NCBI GenBank assembly: GCA_014381825.1
Contig: JACNKX010000148.1
Location: 1-64,000, forward strand
Direction of reading: 5' to 3'
Length of the DNA stretch: 64,000 nt
Source of the DNA: Planctomycetota bacterium
GTDB lineage: Bacteria > Planctomycetota > Planctomycetia > Pirellulales > Pirellulaceae
Within the stretch, counting starts at the first letter, position 1. Each line of letters opens with the position of its first letter. Both the position numbers and the translations under genes were made by a program. The notes under the pieces are model-generated. The model was not told the DNA's origin, ran no database searches, and saw only the letters and a list, made by a program, of their open reading frames with translations. This document shows positions 35,259 to 45,113 of this stretch, piece after piece.

Positions 35259-36152
35259 TCAGAAGCCACCAACCACTTCACCGCCATCGCGTGTAATCAG
35301 CGAGCGAAGCAGGTTCGAATCGACTGATGCAGCGATGAAGCGAACTGAGCCGTCAGCGAGTGCCGCCTGCATACCGCCCGGATGATTACTACCTGGCTCG
35401 GTCGAAGCAGCGTTGATCGCCATCTGCATTTGATCGAGCGACAAATCAGTGGGCTCCATCCAGGGAACTTGTTGACCCTCGACTTCGACGACCATAATCG
35501 TATTTGACGTTCCATCCGCTACGTCGCTGAACGCGCATGGTTTGTCGCCATCAAAGATCGCTCCCTGACCGACGATTACCATATAGTTCGTGTATGGCAT
35601 CGTCATGTCTGGATCAGAAGGGCATGTGTAGGTTGGAATCACGATCTCGGTGAGGTGCAGATTCTCGGGTGCGTCCCACGGTTTGTCTAAATCGATTTGA
35701 TCGTAGAGAGCCGCTTGCTCGATAAACGGGAGAAGGAGTGTTCGCCAGCTATGAAGCTTGTTACCGTCCGCATCGACCGTATACGCTGGCGGAAGCGAAT
35801 TGTATGTATCGTGATAGTTGTGCATCGCAATCGCTACTTGTTTGAGATTATTCGAGCATTGCATTCGGCGAGCCGCTTCCCGTGCCGCTTGTACGGCGGG
35901 CAATAATAACGCAACGAGTACGCCTCCGACGGTGACGGTTCCGATCACCGCGATTAACGCGACGACGACAATAATGGTTCCGGTCGACGACGACGAGTGA
36001 GTTGGAACTGGCGCAACTTTTCCCGTTTGGGCAGACGGGAACGGAACGGTGATCGTGTTGCCACATGACTTACACGGGCCGCTTTGCCCAGCGTATTGAT
36101 CTGCGACTTGGGTCGAAACACCACAATGTGGGCAGTTGAACGAGATAGGCAT
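35259..36152 (-). CDS. DUF1559 pseudopilin-like protein with N-terminal zinc ribbon
   Basis: Planctomycete DUF1559 protein of 297 residues. The chain starts with a zinc ribbon (FNCPHCGVSTQVADQYAG, then GPCKSCGNTITVP, C-x2-C twice), then a membrane helix (about 65-95, IIVVVALIAVIGTVTVGGVL), then the DUF1559 signature LLPAVQAAREAARRMQC with SNNLKQVAIAMHNYHDTYNS. It ends with the family-typical H-x-G-G-x-x-x-A-x-x-D-G-S-V-x-F block (HPGGMQAALADGSVRFIA). Most DUF1559 proteins have a prepilin-like start; here the ribbon takes its place, so the protein probably stays in the membrane with its ribbon inside. GGAGG lies 8 bases before the ATG at 36152. Confidence 0.9.
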   Translation of the reverse strand: MPISFNCPHCGVSTQVADQYAGQSGPCKSCGNTITVPFPSAQTGKVAPVPTHSSSSTGTIIVVVALIAVIGTVTVGGVLVALLLPAVQAAREAARRMQCSNNLKQVAIAMHNYHDTYNSLPPAYTVDADGNKLHSWRTLLLPFIEQAALYDQIDLDKPWDAPENLHLTEIVIPTYTCPSDPDMTMPYTNYMVIVGQGAIFDGDKPCAFSDVADGTSNTIMVVEVEGQQVPWMEPTDLSLDQMQMAINAASTEPGSNHPGGMQAALADGSVRFIAASVDSNLLRSLITRDGGEVVGGF

Positions 36153-36332
36153 TGCCAAGCCTCCTTCGGATGAACGGTCTGCCATGCGACCATTGAATAA
36201 CGGGTCTGCGTACTTCGCACTCTATCCACTTATCTTGGTGTTGAATAGCAGAAGCCGCGAAAACTGGTTCGATACGGTTCGGTAAGATATCTTCAGCGTC
36301 TCCCAACAAGCCTTTGTGATCGGAACAGAATT

Positions 36333-37565
36333 ATGGATCGCCGCAGGTTTCTCAGCAACGCGGGATCTTCTTTAGCAGCGTTGGCCCTCCTTCCGGAGCC
36401 GCTCACGTTAGGCGACGAGTCGCCTTCGTCGCTGCCAGTTGCCGGGATCGTCACGACGTATCGCAACAACACACACGCCGATGTCATCCTCGGTAAGATC
36501 CTCGAAGGATTCGATCAGCAGGGTGGATCGGGGCCGGCATTGAAGCTTGTCGGGCTCTACACCGATCAGGTTCCGGATGGCGACCTAAGCCGTCAGCTTG
36601 CTGATAAGCATGGATTCTCGATCGCCTCGACTATCGACGAGGCGTTGACCGGTGGCACGGATCAGTTGCGAGTCGCGGGCGTCATTAGCATCGGCGAGCA
36701 CGGGGACTATCCGCAAACGCCCGTCACTCAGCAGAAGATGTACCCGCGTCGGCGTTTCTTCGATGGAATCGTCGACACCTTTCGTCGCGTCGGCGCGGTC
36801 GTTCCCGTGTTTAGTGACAAACATCTCGCGTTCAATTGGAACGACGCGTCGCATATGTACAAGACAGCTGCAGCGATGAACATTCCATTCATGGCGGGAT
36901 CCTCGTTACCCGTGACTTGGCGGAAGCCGCCATTGTCATTGCCGTTCGGATGCGAGATCGAGGCAGCGTTGGCGATCGGCTACGGTGGGTTCGAGGCGTA
37001 TGGGTTTCATGCGATCGAAATGCTTCAGTGCATGGTCGAGCGGCGGAGCGGTGGTGAAACCGGCATTAAACACGTCAGCGCGTTGCAAGGCGATTCGATT
37101 TGGAATGCTCGCGATGCTGGTGCATGGCAAGACGATTTGCTGCAAGTGGCGTTGGCGGGGATGCCGGGCGTTCGACCAGGCGATCCGCGTGTGCTGATGA
37201 AGGATCGGGCCGCTTTCTATCAATTGGAATATCGGGACGGATTACGAGCGACAGTGGCAATGGCAAATGGACTCGCTTCTCAGTTCGGGTTCGCCGCCAA
37301 GTTGCGGGGCCGTGAGAAGCCCGTTGCTACTTGGTTTGAGCTGCAGGAAGTGAAGCCGTTCGGCCATTTCACATATCTAACGCAGGCCATCGAGAGCATG
37401 ATTCACACCGGTAAACCCGCCTACCCCGTGGAGCGAACGCTGTTGACGACTGGCATACTCGATCGTGTGATGCACAGTCTCGCTGAAGGTGGCAAGCGAT
37501 TTGATACACCGGAACTTGCAATCAGTTACGAGCCCGTCGCGTGGCCGTTTGCGAACGGCGAATGA
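36333..37565 (+). CDS. TAT-exported dehydrogenase-like protein of unknown function
   Basis: A 410-residue protein with a twin-arginine signal (MDRRRFLSNAGSSLAALALL). The body starts LPVAGIVTTYRNNTHADVIL and carries a Rossmann-like first part, then a mixed alpha/beta second part with a G-F-E-A-Y-G-F-H-A-I-E-M-L-Q-C-M pattern like the Gfo/Idh/MocA dehydrogenase C-domain. I do not see a clear G-x-G-x2-G cofactor loop, so NAD(P) binding is doubtful and it may be a non-catalytic relative. The family is frequent in planctomycete genomes and is not characterised. The stop is one base from the convergent CPBP gene. Upstream it faces the DUF1559 gene across 180 bases. Confidence 0.7.
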   Translation: MDRRRFLSNAGSSLAALALLPEPLTLGDESPSSLPVAGIVTTYRNNTHADVILGKILEGFDQQGGSGPALKLVGLYTDQVPDGDLSRQLADKHGFSIASTIDEALTGGTDQLRVAGVISIGEHGDYPQTPVTQQKMYPRRRFFDGIVDTFRRVGAVVPVFSDKHLAFNWNDASHMYKTAAAMNIPFMAGSSLPVTWRKPPLSLPFGCEIEAALAIGYGGFEAYGFHAIEMLQCMVERRSGGETGIKHVSALQGDSIWNARDAGAWQDDLLQVALAGMPGVRPGDPRVLMKDRAAFYQLEYRDGLRATVAMANGLASQFGFAAKLRGREKPVATWFELQEVKPFGHFTYLTQAIESMIHTGKPAYPVERTLLTTGILDRVMHSLAEGGKRFDTPELAISYEPVAWPFANGE

Positions 37566-37566
37566 C

Positions 37567-38184
37567 TCAGGAATCTTTGGGTGAAGACCGACGAGTCATA
37601 TAGACCAATGCAATAAAGTCGTACAGCGCATGAGCGACGAGCGGCGCGAGCAGGCTCTCCGTAATCAGAAAGAGCAAGCCAAAATAAGCACCGGCCAACG
37701 CCGCGAGCGCTGCGTAGGTCGGGGTGATCCAATGACACGCTCCGAACAACACGGAAGCAACGACGACGCTCAGTACGATTCCGCCCGGCCCGTCCCACCA
37801 TTGGGCGATGCCAGTTTGCAACAACCCCCGAAAGAGCACTTCCTCCCCGAATCCAGCCGCGAACGATATCGAGCCGAGTTCGAATATCGACATGGGCTTG
37901 AACAATGGAACGATTCGCGAATCTACAAATCGACGGATTCGTGCGACGGCTGGTAGCCCGAGTCGGTTGACAAGAATCAATCCGAATAGAAGTGGAACAG
38001 TTGCCGCGACTCCCCAAAGCGTCGCGATCATGTGTTGATTGATCGAATCTTTCGCGACGGGGATCGACGCGAGCGGATCAACTCCGACTAACCAGCCCAC
38101 GCACAAAGCCCCAACGCCAAGTGACGCCTCCACGAAGAAGGCCGTCACTACAAACGAGTCAGGTTCGTTCGATTCCATCGTCAC
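37567..38184 (-). CDS. CPBP-family intramembrane metalloprotease
   Basis: Polytopic membrane protease of 205 residues in the CPBP/CAAX-protease (Abi) family. Motif 1 is the E-E-x3-R form in FGEEVLFRGLLQ (about 112-123); motif 2, with His, is in LFGACHWITPTYAA; the last conserved His is in LVAHALYDFIALV. Six or so hydrophobic segments cover the chain. These enzymes cut peptides within the membrane, from CAAX-like prenylated proteins in eukaryotes to bacteriocin-related targets in bacteria; the substrate here is unknown. It is convergent with the preceding gene and begins where a 367-base upstream gap starts. Confidence 0.88.
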   Translation of the reverse strand: MTMESNEPDSFVVTAFFVEASLGVGALCVGWLVGVDPLASIPVAKDSINQHMIATLWGVAATVPLLFGLILVNRLGLPAVARIRRFVDSRIVPLFKPMSIFELGSISFAAGFGEEVLFRGLLQTGIAQWWDGPGGIVLSVVVASVLFGACHWITPTYAALAALAGAYFGLLFLITESLLAPLVAHALYDFIALVYMTRRSSPKDS

Positions 38185-38551
38185 GAATGTTTCGAGCCAG
38201 TGTCAGATAAGTGTTAAGAATAAATACGACCGCGCTTCGAGTACCCCTAGCTCGCTTAAACCGAGTCAATAGTCTTCTCAAATCGCCCATCCAAGGGGTT
38301 CCGACTCCAATCCGGTGGTTCATTGACGGTCCGAATCGTCACTGCTAGACTTTCCCGTTTATCTACGCCTCGCAGCCTCCCGGCAGGGGGACTCTATCAG
38401 TAATCCGGCTGGTGGAGAATCGGTTCGCGGGTGGCTGCCCGCTGATTTACTGTGCCTTGATTTCATGGATCGAGCAATACGGTTCTGTCGGCACACTCAG
38501 ACTGGCTTTCAAAACAACACACCGAATTCTCACAATAGAAAGTACTCGATA
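38185..38551. other. Non-coding leader region of ppdK
   Basis: A 367-base gap with no gene. It holds two small GC-rich hairpins: CTCCC (38377-38381) with GGGGG (38386-38390), and GCGGG (38427-38431) with CCCGC (38438-38442). They lie about 110-175 bases before the ppdK start and could belong to its 5' leader. No known riboswitch class is recognised. Confidence 0.45.
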
Positions 38552-41227
38552 ATGGCAAAGAAATCTTCCAACAAGATGGTTTACTACTTCGGGCAAGCTC
38601 GCTGCGATGGGCGTGGAAAGTCGAAAATGCTCCTCGGCGGCAAGGGCTTGAACTTGGCCGAGATGACAGCGATCGGGCTGCCCGTTCCTCCTGGATTGAC
38701 GATCACGACGGAAATGTGTGCCGGATACTACACCGAAGGTGGTAGGCTTCCGAAGGGCCTGATGGACGAAGTTCATGCAGGTGTGAATAGACTCGAGAAA
38801 GAACTCGGAAAGAAGTTCGGTGCCGACAAGTCTCCGTTGCTTGTGTCCGTTCGATCGGGCGCCGCAGTCTCGATGCCGGGCATGATGGACACGGTTCTCA
38901 ACCTCGGCATGACTGATAAATCGGTCAAAGCTTTGGCGGTCGCGACAGGCAATGAGCGTTTCGCTTACGACGCCTATCGTCGGTTGATCAACATGTTCGG
39001 CGATGTTGTCATGGAGATTGGTCACGAATATTACGAAGCCGAGTTCAACAAGATCAAGAAGAAGTACAAGGCCAAGCTCGACACGGACGTACCGGCCGCA
39101 GGACTGGTAGAGCTGTGCGAAGCTTACAAGAAGGTCTATAAGAAGCACACGAAAGAGGACTTCCCACAAGATCCGTATAAGCAACTCGCGCTGGCGATTG
39201 AAGCGGTGTTCAAGAGCTGGCAAACGCCCCGAGCGATTCGATACCGCGAAGTCGAAGGCATCTTCGGACTTGCCGGAACGGCGGTCAACGTTCAGTCGAT
39301 GGTGTATGGCAATATGGGCCTCGACAGTGGCACGGGCGTCGCCTTCACACGCAACCCATCAACCGGCGAGAACAAGTTCTACGGCGAATTCCTCATCAAC
39401 GCACAAGGCGAAGATGTCGTCGCCGGCATTCGTACGCCACAGCCTGTGGACGAGATGCCGGAATGGTCGACAGAAGCAATGCCGAAGCTCGGCAAGACGG
39501 TCCACAAGCAATTGCTCGATATCAAGAAGATCCTCGAGCAACACTACAAGGACATGCAGGATATCGAGTTTACCATCGAAGGCGGCAAGCTCTTCATGCT
39601 GCAAACGCGCAATGGTAAACGGACGGGTGCCGCCTCTGTGAAGATCGCTTGCGACATGGTTCGCGAAAAGTTGATCGACGAGAAGACGGCGGTCAAGCGA
39701 ATTCCGGCAAACGATCTGACGCAACTTTTACTGCCAAGCTTCGATCCGGCTGCCAAGGTAAAAGCCAACGTGCTGACATCTGGGCTGCCTGCTTCGCCAG
39801 GAGCATCGGTCGGGAAGCTTGCGTTCACGGCTGAAGAGGCGGTTGAACGAAGTGCCGCTGGCGAAAGGGTTCTGTTAGTTCGTAACGAAACGAGCCCTGA
39901 AGATGTCGACGGCATGCACAGTGCCGCTGGAATTCTGACCAGCACGGGCGGAATGACGAGCCACGCGGCGGTTGTTGCTCGCGGTTGGGGTCGTTGCTGT
40001 GTTGCAGGTGCCGGTGACGTTCACATTGACGAAAAGGGTCGCAAGATCAAAGTCGGTGGCAAGACGTTCACCCACAAGGACACGATCTCGCTTGATGGTT
40101 CGACGGGCCAAGTCATGGCTGGCTCGATCGCGACTGTGTCGCCAACGCTATCTGGCGACTTCGCCAAGGTGATGAAGTGGGCCGACAAGTATCGAATACT
40201 CGGCATTCGTACGAATGCCGACTCGCCTGAGGATTCGCAGCGGGCTCGTGAGTTTGGTGCCGAAGGGATTGGCCTTTGTCGCACCGAGCACATGTTCTTC
40301 GAGGGTGATCGCATCACCGCGATGCGTGAGATGATTCTCGCCGAAGACGTCAAGTCGCGTCGCAAGGCGTTGAAGAAGCTTCTGCCGTTTCAACGCAAGG
40401 ACTTCATCGGCATCTTCACTGCGATGAAGGGATTGCCTGTGACGGTTCGTTTGCTCGATCCGCCACTGCATGAGTTCCTTCCGCACGAGAAGAAGGCTCA
40501 GGGGGATATGGCCAAGTTGCTCGGTCTCAAAGCCAGCGACGTCGAGACTCGCGTCGAGCAACTGCACGAAGCCAACCCAATGCTTGGCCATCGTGGTTGC
40601 CGGTTGAGCATCACGTACCCAGAGATTCTCGAGATGCAGGTAACCGCGATCGTCGAAGCAGCGATCGTTTGTAAGGGCAAGAACGTGAAGGCTCATCCCG
40701 AGATCATGATTCCGCTTGTCGGAACGGTCGCGGAACTCTCGACGCTTCGTGAATTGGCTGAAGCGACGATCGAAAAGGTCAAAGGAGCGAAGAAGTTCAA
40801 AGGCAAGCTCGATATCTCGATCGGTACGATGATCGAGATCCCACGAGCTGCTCTGACGGCCAATCAAATCGCCGAGCACGCTGATTTCTTCAGCTTCGGT
40901 ACGAACGACCTGACCCAGATGACATTCGGGTACAGTCGCGACGACATCAACTCGTTCCTGCCCGACTACTTGAAGCAAGAGATCTTGCAGGTCGATCCGT
41001 TCCAATCATTGGATCAGACCGGCGTTGGCCAACTCGTCGAGATGGGTGTTCAAAAAGGTCGTGCCACTCGCAAGGACTTGAAAGTCGGCATCTGCGGAGA
41101 ACATGGCGGCGATCCGTCGTCAATCGACTTCTGTCATCGCGTTGGCTTGAACTATGTCAGCTGCTCGCCATTCCGAGTGCCAATCGCTCGACTGGCCGCA
41201 GCTCAAGCTGCATTGAACAACGAGTAG
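38552..41227 (+). CDS. ppdK: Pyruvate phosphate dikinase
   Basis: Cytoplasmic PPDK of 891 residues that interconverts pyruvate, ATP and phosphate with PEP, AMP and pyrophosphate. It has the three expected parts: an N-terminal ATP-grasp domain ([35 protein letters not shown], then [14 protein letters not shown]), the swivelling phosphohistidine domain with the catalytic His in [15 protein letters not shown] (about residue 470), and the PEP/pyruvate barrel with [20 protein letters not shown] and the acid Cys in [10 protein letters not shown] (about 846). Length is normal. The ATG at 38552 is the usual start ([13 protein letters not shown]); the frame to 38465 adds a non-conserved leader. A strong terminator follows. 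Confidence 0.98.
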   Translation: MAKKSSNKMVYYFGQARCDGRGKSKMLLGGKGLNLAEMTAIGLPVPPGLTITTEMCAGYYTEGGRLPKGLMDEVHAGVNRLEKELGKKFGADKSPLLVSVRSGAAVSMPGMMDTVLNLGMTDKSVKALAVATGNERFAYDAYRRLINMFGDVVMEIGHEYYEAEFNKIKKKYKAKLDTDVPAAGLVELCEAYKKVYKKHTKEDFPQDPYKQLALAIEAVFKSWQTPRAIRYREVEGIFGLAGTAVNVQSMVYGNMGLDSGTGVAFTRNPSTGENKFYGEFLINAQGEDVVAGIRTPQPVDEMPEWSTEAMPKLGKTVHKQLLDIKKILEQHYKDMQDIEFTIEGGKLFMLQTRNGKRTGAASVKIACDMVREKLIDEKTAVKRIPANDLTQLLLPSFDPAAKVKANVLTSGLPASPGASVGKLAFTAEEAVERSAAGERVLLVRNETSPEDVDGMHSAAGILTSTGGMTSHAAVVARGWGRCCVAGAGDVHIDEKGRKIKVGGKTFTHKDTISLDGSTGQVMAGSIATVSPTLSGDFAKVMKWADKYRILGIRTNADSPEDSQRAREFGAEGIGLCRTEHMFFEGDRITAMREMILAEDVKSRRKALKKLLPFQRKDFIGIFTAMKGLPVTVRLLDPPLHEFLPHEKKAQGDMAKLLGLKASDVETRVEQLHEANPMLGHRGCRLSITYPEILEMQVTAIVEAAIVCKGKNVKAHPEIMIPLVGTVAELSTLRELAEATIEKVKGAKKFKGKLDISIGTMIEIPRAALTANQIAEHADFFSFGTNDLTQMTFGYSRDDINSFLPDYLKQEILQVDPFQSLDQTGVGQLVEMGVQKGRATRKDLKVGICGEHGGDPSSIDFCHRVGLNYVSCSPFRVPIARLAAAQAALNNE

Positions 41228-41253
41228 CGAAGCACGACGTTTGAAGCATACCG

Positions 41254-41290
41254 AGCCCTGATGGTCGATCGAGATCATTGGGGCTTTTTT
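41254..41290 (+). terminator. Rho-independent terminator after ppdK
   Basis: AGCCCTGATGG (41254-41264) pairs with TCATTGGGGCT to give an 11-bp stem with three G-T wobbles, followed by a T run. It lies 27 bases after the ppdK stop. Confidence 0.85.
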
Positions 41291-41567
41291 CGTATTTGTT
41301 GTGATCGCACGAGCATCGCCCGCCATTGACTGGCAAAGCGCGCGGTCCGCGCGCGCGATCCGAATCTGCAGCTCATAGATCAGCTCGCCCGCACAGTTTC
41401 ACAGAGTGACGCAGTCGCCACCTTAATCTTTGCGAATCCCAGTGGCGCAGGCTCTTGGGCCAGTCGAATCAATCAAGAGTAGGCGAACGAGGCATCAGTG
41501 TTCCGTCCTCGCAGGCGGTCGCACCAGATTGGGTGAAACTAACCAATTACATAGGATCAATTCAGAG
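41291..41567. other. Upstream region of the porin gene
   Basis: About 280 bases without a convincing gene. An open frame covers part of it but has no ribosome site. A GC palindrome-like run (GCGCGCGGTCCGCGCGCGC region, 41338-41356) stands out; its role is unknown. Confidence 0.4.
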
Positions 41568-43196
41568 ATGTGTTACCGCAAATTGCTTCTCTCGTTTGTC
41601 ACCGCGTTGGCGTTCACCACTGGCACAACGGCCATCGGTCAGCAGGCAATCACTTTCAGCGAGGATGCCTCCACTCCAACGACTCTGAGTTCGTCAATCG
41701 TGGGCCTCGATGCGGATGATTCCTCAATCCATGAAGCTAGCGTCATGATCGGCATCTTTGACGCCGTTGAAGCTGGCGGCAAAGAGGGCCGTGCCAAAGG
41801 ATGCGATTGCGATTCGTGCCCGGGCGGGAAAGGAGATAGCAAGGGCGGTTGCTCGGCGGTTCGCAAAGCCGCGTCGTCGTCGCACAAGGGCGTCTTCTAT
41901 GCGAACGATTTCAGCTATCTATGTAACTCAGGGTGCTGCGACACTTACTTTGGCGACTCGTTAAAGCGATTGGCCGTCGGTAATTGCTGGACCGTGGATG
42001 TCGGTGGCCAGTATCGCATGCGTTTTCACAACGAGCAGAACATCAACAACTCGGGAATCCCGAACAACCTTGGGTTGACGGGTGACGACGACAACTTCCT
42101 TCTTCACCGGACACGACTCTACGTGAACGCCGAATATGGTAGCCATTTTCGCTTCTACGGCGAGATGCTTGACGCGCTGAGCGAGCTGGGAAGCGGTCCT
42201 CCCAGACCGATCGAAGAGAATCGAACGGAGCTGCAAAACCTGTTCATCGAGTTCAAGGGAGTTGATGTCGGACGGGGCGTCGTCGGAGCCAGAATTGGGC
42301 GGCAAGAGATCGTGTTGGGTGCCCAGCGGATGGTCTCGCCGCTCGATTGGGCGAATACGCGCCGAACGTTTGAGGGCGCTCGTGTCATGTGGAAAGGCGA
42401 CAACTGGGATGTTGATGGCATTTGGTTGCGTCCGATGAAACGTGATTTCTCCGGCCTCGACGCTCCAAATCTAGATCGTCAACTGTACGGCATGTACGGT
42501 ACTTACAAAAACCTGTGCCGCGACCATCTTGAAGCCTACTGGTTGGCCTTGGACTATGAAGATGTTGGAGTGAACGGAATCCGCTACGACACGGTCGGTG
42601 CGCGATACTGGGGCAACGATGGTGACTGGCTTTACGAACTCGAAGCGTCCGCGCAATTTGGGGCCAATTCGGATAATACGGACCATTCGGCGGGAGCAGT
42701 TACGGCGGGACTTGGTCGCAAATTCCCTTGCACCGTGTTCTCGCCGACGCTTTGGGCTTACTACGACTGGGCTTCCGGTGATGATACGGTCGGCAACGGC
42801 TATCATCACTACGAGCCGCTGGCTCATAAGTACTTAGGCTTCATGGACCTGTTCGGTCGCCGCAATATACAGGACATGAACCTTCAGCTCACGGCGAATT
42901 TAACTGACAAGGTCAAGTTCCTCTGCTGGTATCACTACTTCCGACTCGCCGATGGTGACGACGTACCCTACAACGTCACGATGAGCAACTTCAATGGACA
43001 AGCTGCCGGAACAAGTGGCAGCAAGGATCTAGGGCACGAGCTTGACTTTGCCATAACGCACAACATCACACCGCGCGTGAGTGTGCTTTACGGCTACTCG
43101 CACTTCTTTGCGGGCGATTACTACACGACGACTGCTGGTGTTCCCCATAGCGGCGACGCTGATTTTGCCTACTTGCAGTGGCATGTAAACTTCTAG
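41568..43196 (+). CDS. Alginate-export-type outer-membrane porin with Cys-rich N-terminus
   Basis: Outer-membrane beta-barrel of 542 residues. A signal peptide (MCYRKLLLSFVTALAFTTGT to about 24) is followed by a linker with many cysteines: GCDCDSCPGGKGDSKGGC (about 84-101), then YLCNSGCCDTYFG and GNCWTVDVGG. After that the barrel has the AlgE-like start (DVGGQYRMRFHNEQN), then FLLHRTRLYVNAEYGSHFRF, RIGRQEIVLGAQRMVSPLDW and FEGARVMW. The C-terminus ends with a Phe-type strand (AYLQWHVNF). The alginate-export family makes anion-selective porins; the cysteine-rich linker is unusual for it. The ATG at 41568 begins directly before the signal core; the frame open to 41430 is leader sequence. Confidence 0.88.
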   Translation: MCYRKLLLSFVTALAFTTGTTAIGQQAITFSEDASTPTTLSSSIVGLDADDSSIHEASVMIGIFDAVEAGGKEGRAKGCDCDSCPGGKGDSKGGCSAVRKAASSSHKGVFYANDFSYLCNSGCCDTYFGDSLKRLAVGNCWTVDVGGQYRMRFHNEQNINNSGIPNNLGLTGDDDNFLLHRTRLYVNAEYGSHFRFYGEMLDALSELGSGPPRPIEENRTELQNLFIEFKGVDVGRGVVGARIGRQEIVLGAQRMVSPLDWANTRRTFEGARVMWKGDNWDVDGIWLRPMKRDFSGLDAPNLDRQLYGMYGTYKNLCRDHLEAYWLALDYEDVGVNGIRYDTVGARYWGNDGDWLYELEASAQFGANSDNTDHSAGAVTAGLGRKFPCTVFSPTLWAYYDWASGDDTVGNGYHHYEPLAHKYLGFMDLFGRRNIQDMNLQLTANLTDKVKFLCWYHYFRLADGDDVPYNVTMSNFNGQAAGTSGSKDLGHELDFAITHNITPRVSVLYGYSHFFAGDYYTTTAGVPHSGDADFAYLQWHVNF

Positions 43197-43225
43197 TGCA
43201 ACTACGCTATCAGCGCCCAAATTGC

Positions 43226-43255
43226 GAACGGCTCTGGGAATTCCCAGAGCCGTTC
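43226..43255. terminator. 30-base perfect palindrome, bidirectional terminator
   Basis: GAACGGCTCTGGGAA followed directly by its exact reverse complement. It sits 30 bases from both convergent genes, the porin and the oxidoreductase, and would form a 15-bp stem in either transcript. There are T-rich stretches after it on the plus strand (GTTTTGCC). Confidence 0.8.
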
Positions 43256-43285
43256 GATGTTTTGCCACCCTACGAGTAAGACGGA

Positions 43286-44794
43286 CTAAACCTTATCTGC
43301 CGTTGGACAAACAAAGCCCTCGCGATATTGGCGAGAGCACAAAGCAGTCGCTTCGTCGGAATCTGGGAAGACTTCGCGTTCTGGATCGAACTTCAGGTGC
43401 GGGCCAATCGCGAGCGGATACTTGCTCAGATCAACCTTGTTGTCCTTCAGATGCTGGACCGTTCGATCAAGAGTCTTGTCGTTGTCGTCAAGACTCTTGA
43501 TGCTGCTCAGCGTTTGTCGTGCTTCCTCAAGCGAGACGGAATTCTGCTCGCCAACTTCAAACGAGATATTGCCGAGATGGCTGAGGCCGGCCGACAAGTG
43601 GCCTTCGCGGACATCGGCGTTTAGGTCCTCCGACTTGCGGCTGATGCAAGCGTCGAGGAAGTTCCCGAAGTGGTCGCCACCACCCTTAAACTGCTTGATC
43701 TCGTTGAAATCCTTGTCGTAAGCGATGCAGTCGGAGTAAGTCCGCTGGACGACATATCCTTCGCTGCCGTAGAAAACGACGCCGATCTTATTTCCTTTCG
43801 TGCTTTGGAAAATCCGATTCAGCTCTTCGTCAGCGGAATTGTCAACGCCTAAGCCACGCGTCTCGAAGACGATGCACTTCTTACCGTAGTCGTAGATTGA
43901 AACTTGCGTGTTCGGCGTGTCGCCCGCATCCACATAACTGCGATCGTTCCGTTCGGCTTGATAGCCCAGACGACCGCCGTAGCTCACGACACTGTTGGGA
44001 TGCGAGTCGATGCCAAGTCCCCATCGAGCGATGTCGGTTTGGTGAGGGCCTTGGTTACCGCTATCGCCATTCCCGTACAGTCGTTGCCAGTGCCAATCGT
44101 AGTGGAAGCGGCTGCGAGTGACGCGCGGATCTGTATAAGGAGCAGGACCGCTCCAGAAATTGAAGTCGACCGACGACGGCACTGGATAGTCACCTTTCGC
44201 ACCGATCGACTTACGTCGCTTGTAACACAAGCCGCGAGCGAAGTTCACTTCACCGATGCCGCCATCAGCAATAAATGCAACCGCGTCTTGAACGGCTTTA
44301 CTCGAACGACATTGCGTGCCGACTTGGCAGATCTTCTTGTACTTGCGAGCTGCTGCGATCAGCGCGCTGCCTTCTGCAATGTTGTGGCAAACGGGCTTCT
44401 CGACGTATGCGTCCTTTCCTGCTTGCATCGCCCACACGCCACACAGTGCGTGCCAATGGTTCGGCGTTGCCGTGCTGATGAGGTCGACGGACTTGTCGTC
44501 GAACGCTTTACGCATGTCCTTGACGAACGTCGGGCGCTTTCCTTGCTGCTTCTCGATCGCGTTGCAGCGTTTTTCGCCAGCGTCTTCATCGACATCGACG
44601 ACGTAGAGGATTCTGGTGCGAGGATCGCCCAACCAAGCGGCGATGTGCGAACCGCCACGACCACCAGCCCCGACAACGGCCACTCCAAACTTCTCGTTGG
44701 CCGATTGTGCTCGACTCAGCTGAGGAGCTACAGCTACAGCGGCGGACGCCGCCAATGAGCTTTGAACAAAACTACGACGGGTGATTTTAGACAC
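43286..44794 (-). CDS. TAT-exported Gfo/Idh/MocA-family oxidoreductase
   Basis: NAD(P)-dependent sugar-oxidoreductase relative of 502 residues. The twin-arginine signal is ITRRSFVQSSLAASAAVAV. The Rossmann fold has the nucleotide loop VVGAGGRGGSHIAAW, the STATPNHWHALCGVWAM segment and the E-K-P motif (VEKPVCHNIAEGS). The C-terminal alpha/beta domain includes WSGPAPYTDPRVTRSRFHYDWHW (quoted in part), a form seen in many planctomycete members, and ends with a region specific to them. The GTG at 44794 has AGGAGA 8 bases upstream. The export of a folded cofactor-loaded enzyme through Tat suits its motif. Substrate is unknown. Confidence 0.93.
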   Translation of the reverse strand: MSKITRRSFVQSSLAASAAVAVAPQLSRAQSANEKFGVAVVGAGGRGGSHIAAWLGDPRTRILYVVDVDEDAGEKRCNAIEKQQGKRPTFVKDMRKAFDDKSVDLISTATPNHWHALCGVWAMQAGKDAYVEKPVCHNIAEGSALIAAARKYKKICQVGTQCRSSKAVQDAVAFIADGGIGEVNFARGLCYKRRKSIGAKGDYPVPSSVDFNFWSGPAPYTDPRVTRSRFHYDWHWQRLYGNGDSGNQGPHQTDIARWGLGIDSHPNSVVSYGGRLGYQAERNDRSYVDAGDTPNTQVSIYDYGKKCIVFETRGLGVDNSADEELNRIFQSTKGNKIGVVFYGSEGYVVQRTYSDCIAYDKDFNEIKQFKGGGDHFGNFLDACISRKSEDLNADVREGHLSAGLSHLGNISFEVGEQNSVSLEEARQTLSSIKSLDDNDKTLDRTVQHLKDNKVDLSKYPLAIGPHLKFDPEREVFPDSDEATALCSRQYREGFVCPTADKV

Positions 44795-45113
44795 TGCTTG
44801 GTCTCCTGCTAAATTGAACGAGCGGAATGCTATTCGGTGGGGCTGTATTGTGCTTCCAGGGGCGGCTTACTACGCCCAGGTGGGTCACGTCGAGTTTAAT
44901 ATCTTGGCGCTCAATAACCCAGCCTTCTCTCCGTTTTCTTGCCGCTTTCTCAGCAATCACTCGCCGCCGCCTTCAATTGCCGATGCCTTCGAGTCGACCT
45001 CCGAACGGGCGGAGGAAGCATTTCACTCAATGGCGAAGAGTGGTTAAGATAGTGGTATTCCCGCCACGCTTCACACCTCCCCGAACCCTTCATTCTTCGG
45101 ATTGTCCGTCATC
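44795..45113. other. Divergent promoter region
   Basis: A 319-base gap between the minus-strand oxidoreductase and the plus-strand PSD1 gene, so promoters for both lie here. I see no strong -35/-10 pair or gene. A weak hairpin is possible at GGGCG (near 44862) with CGCCC (near 44875). Confidence 0.4.

Noticed and set aside
35239..35388. Short ATG frame after the SurA-like gene (MARKRNRQKPP...)
   Set aside because: Overlaps the end of the DUF1559 gene antisense, is very basic at the start and then low in complexity, and has no ribosome site.
40148..41005. 285-codon open frame on the minus strand inside ppdK
   Set aside because: It lies wholly antisense to a well-conserved ppdK; its sequence has no domain, and long antisense frames are expected at this codon use.
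43904..44758. 284-codon open frame on the plus strand inside the Gfo/Idh/MocA gene
   Set aside because: Fully antisense to a clear oxidoreductase with a TAT signal; no ribosome site and no recognisable fold.
44781..45047. 88-codon frame in the divergent promoter region
   Set aside because: No ribosome site, no signal or domain, and partly antisense to the oxidoreductase start.
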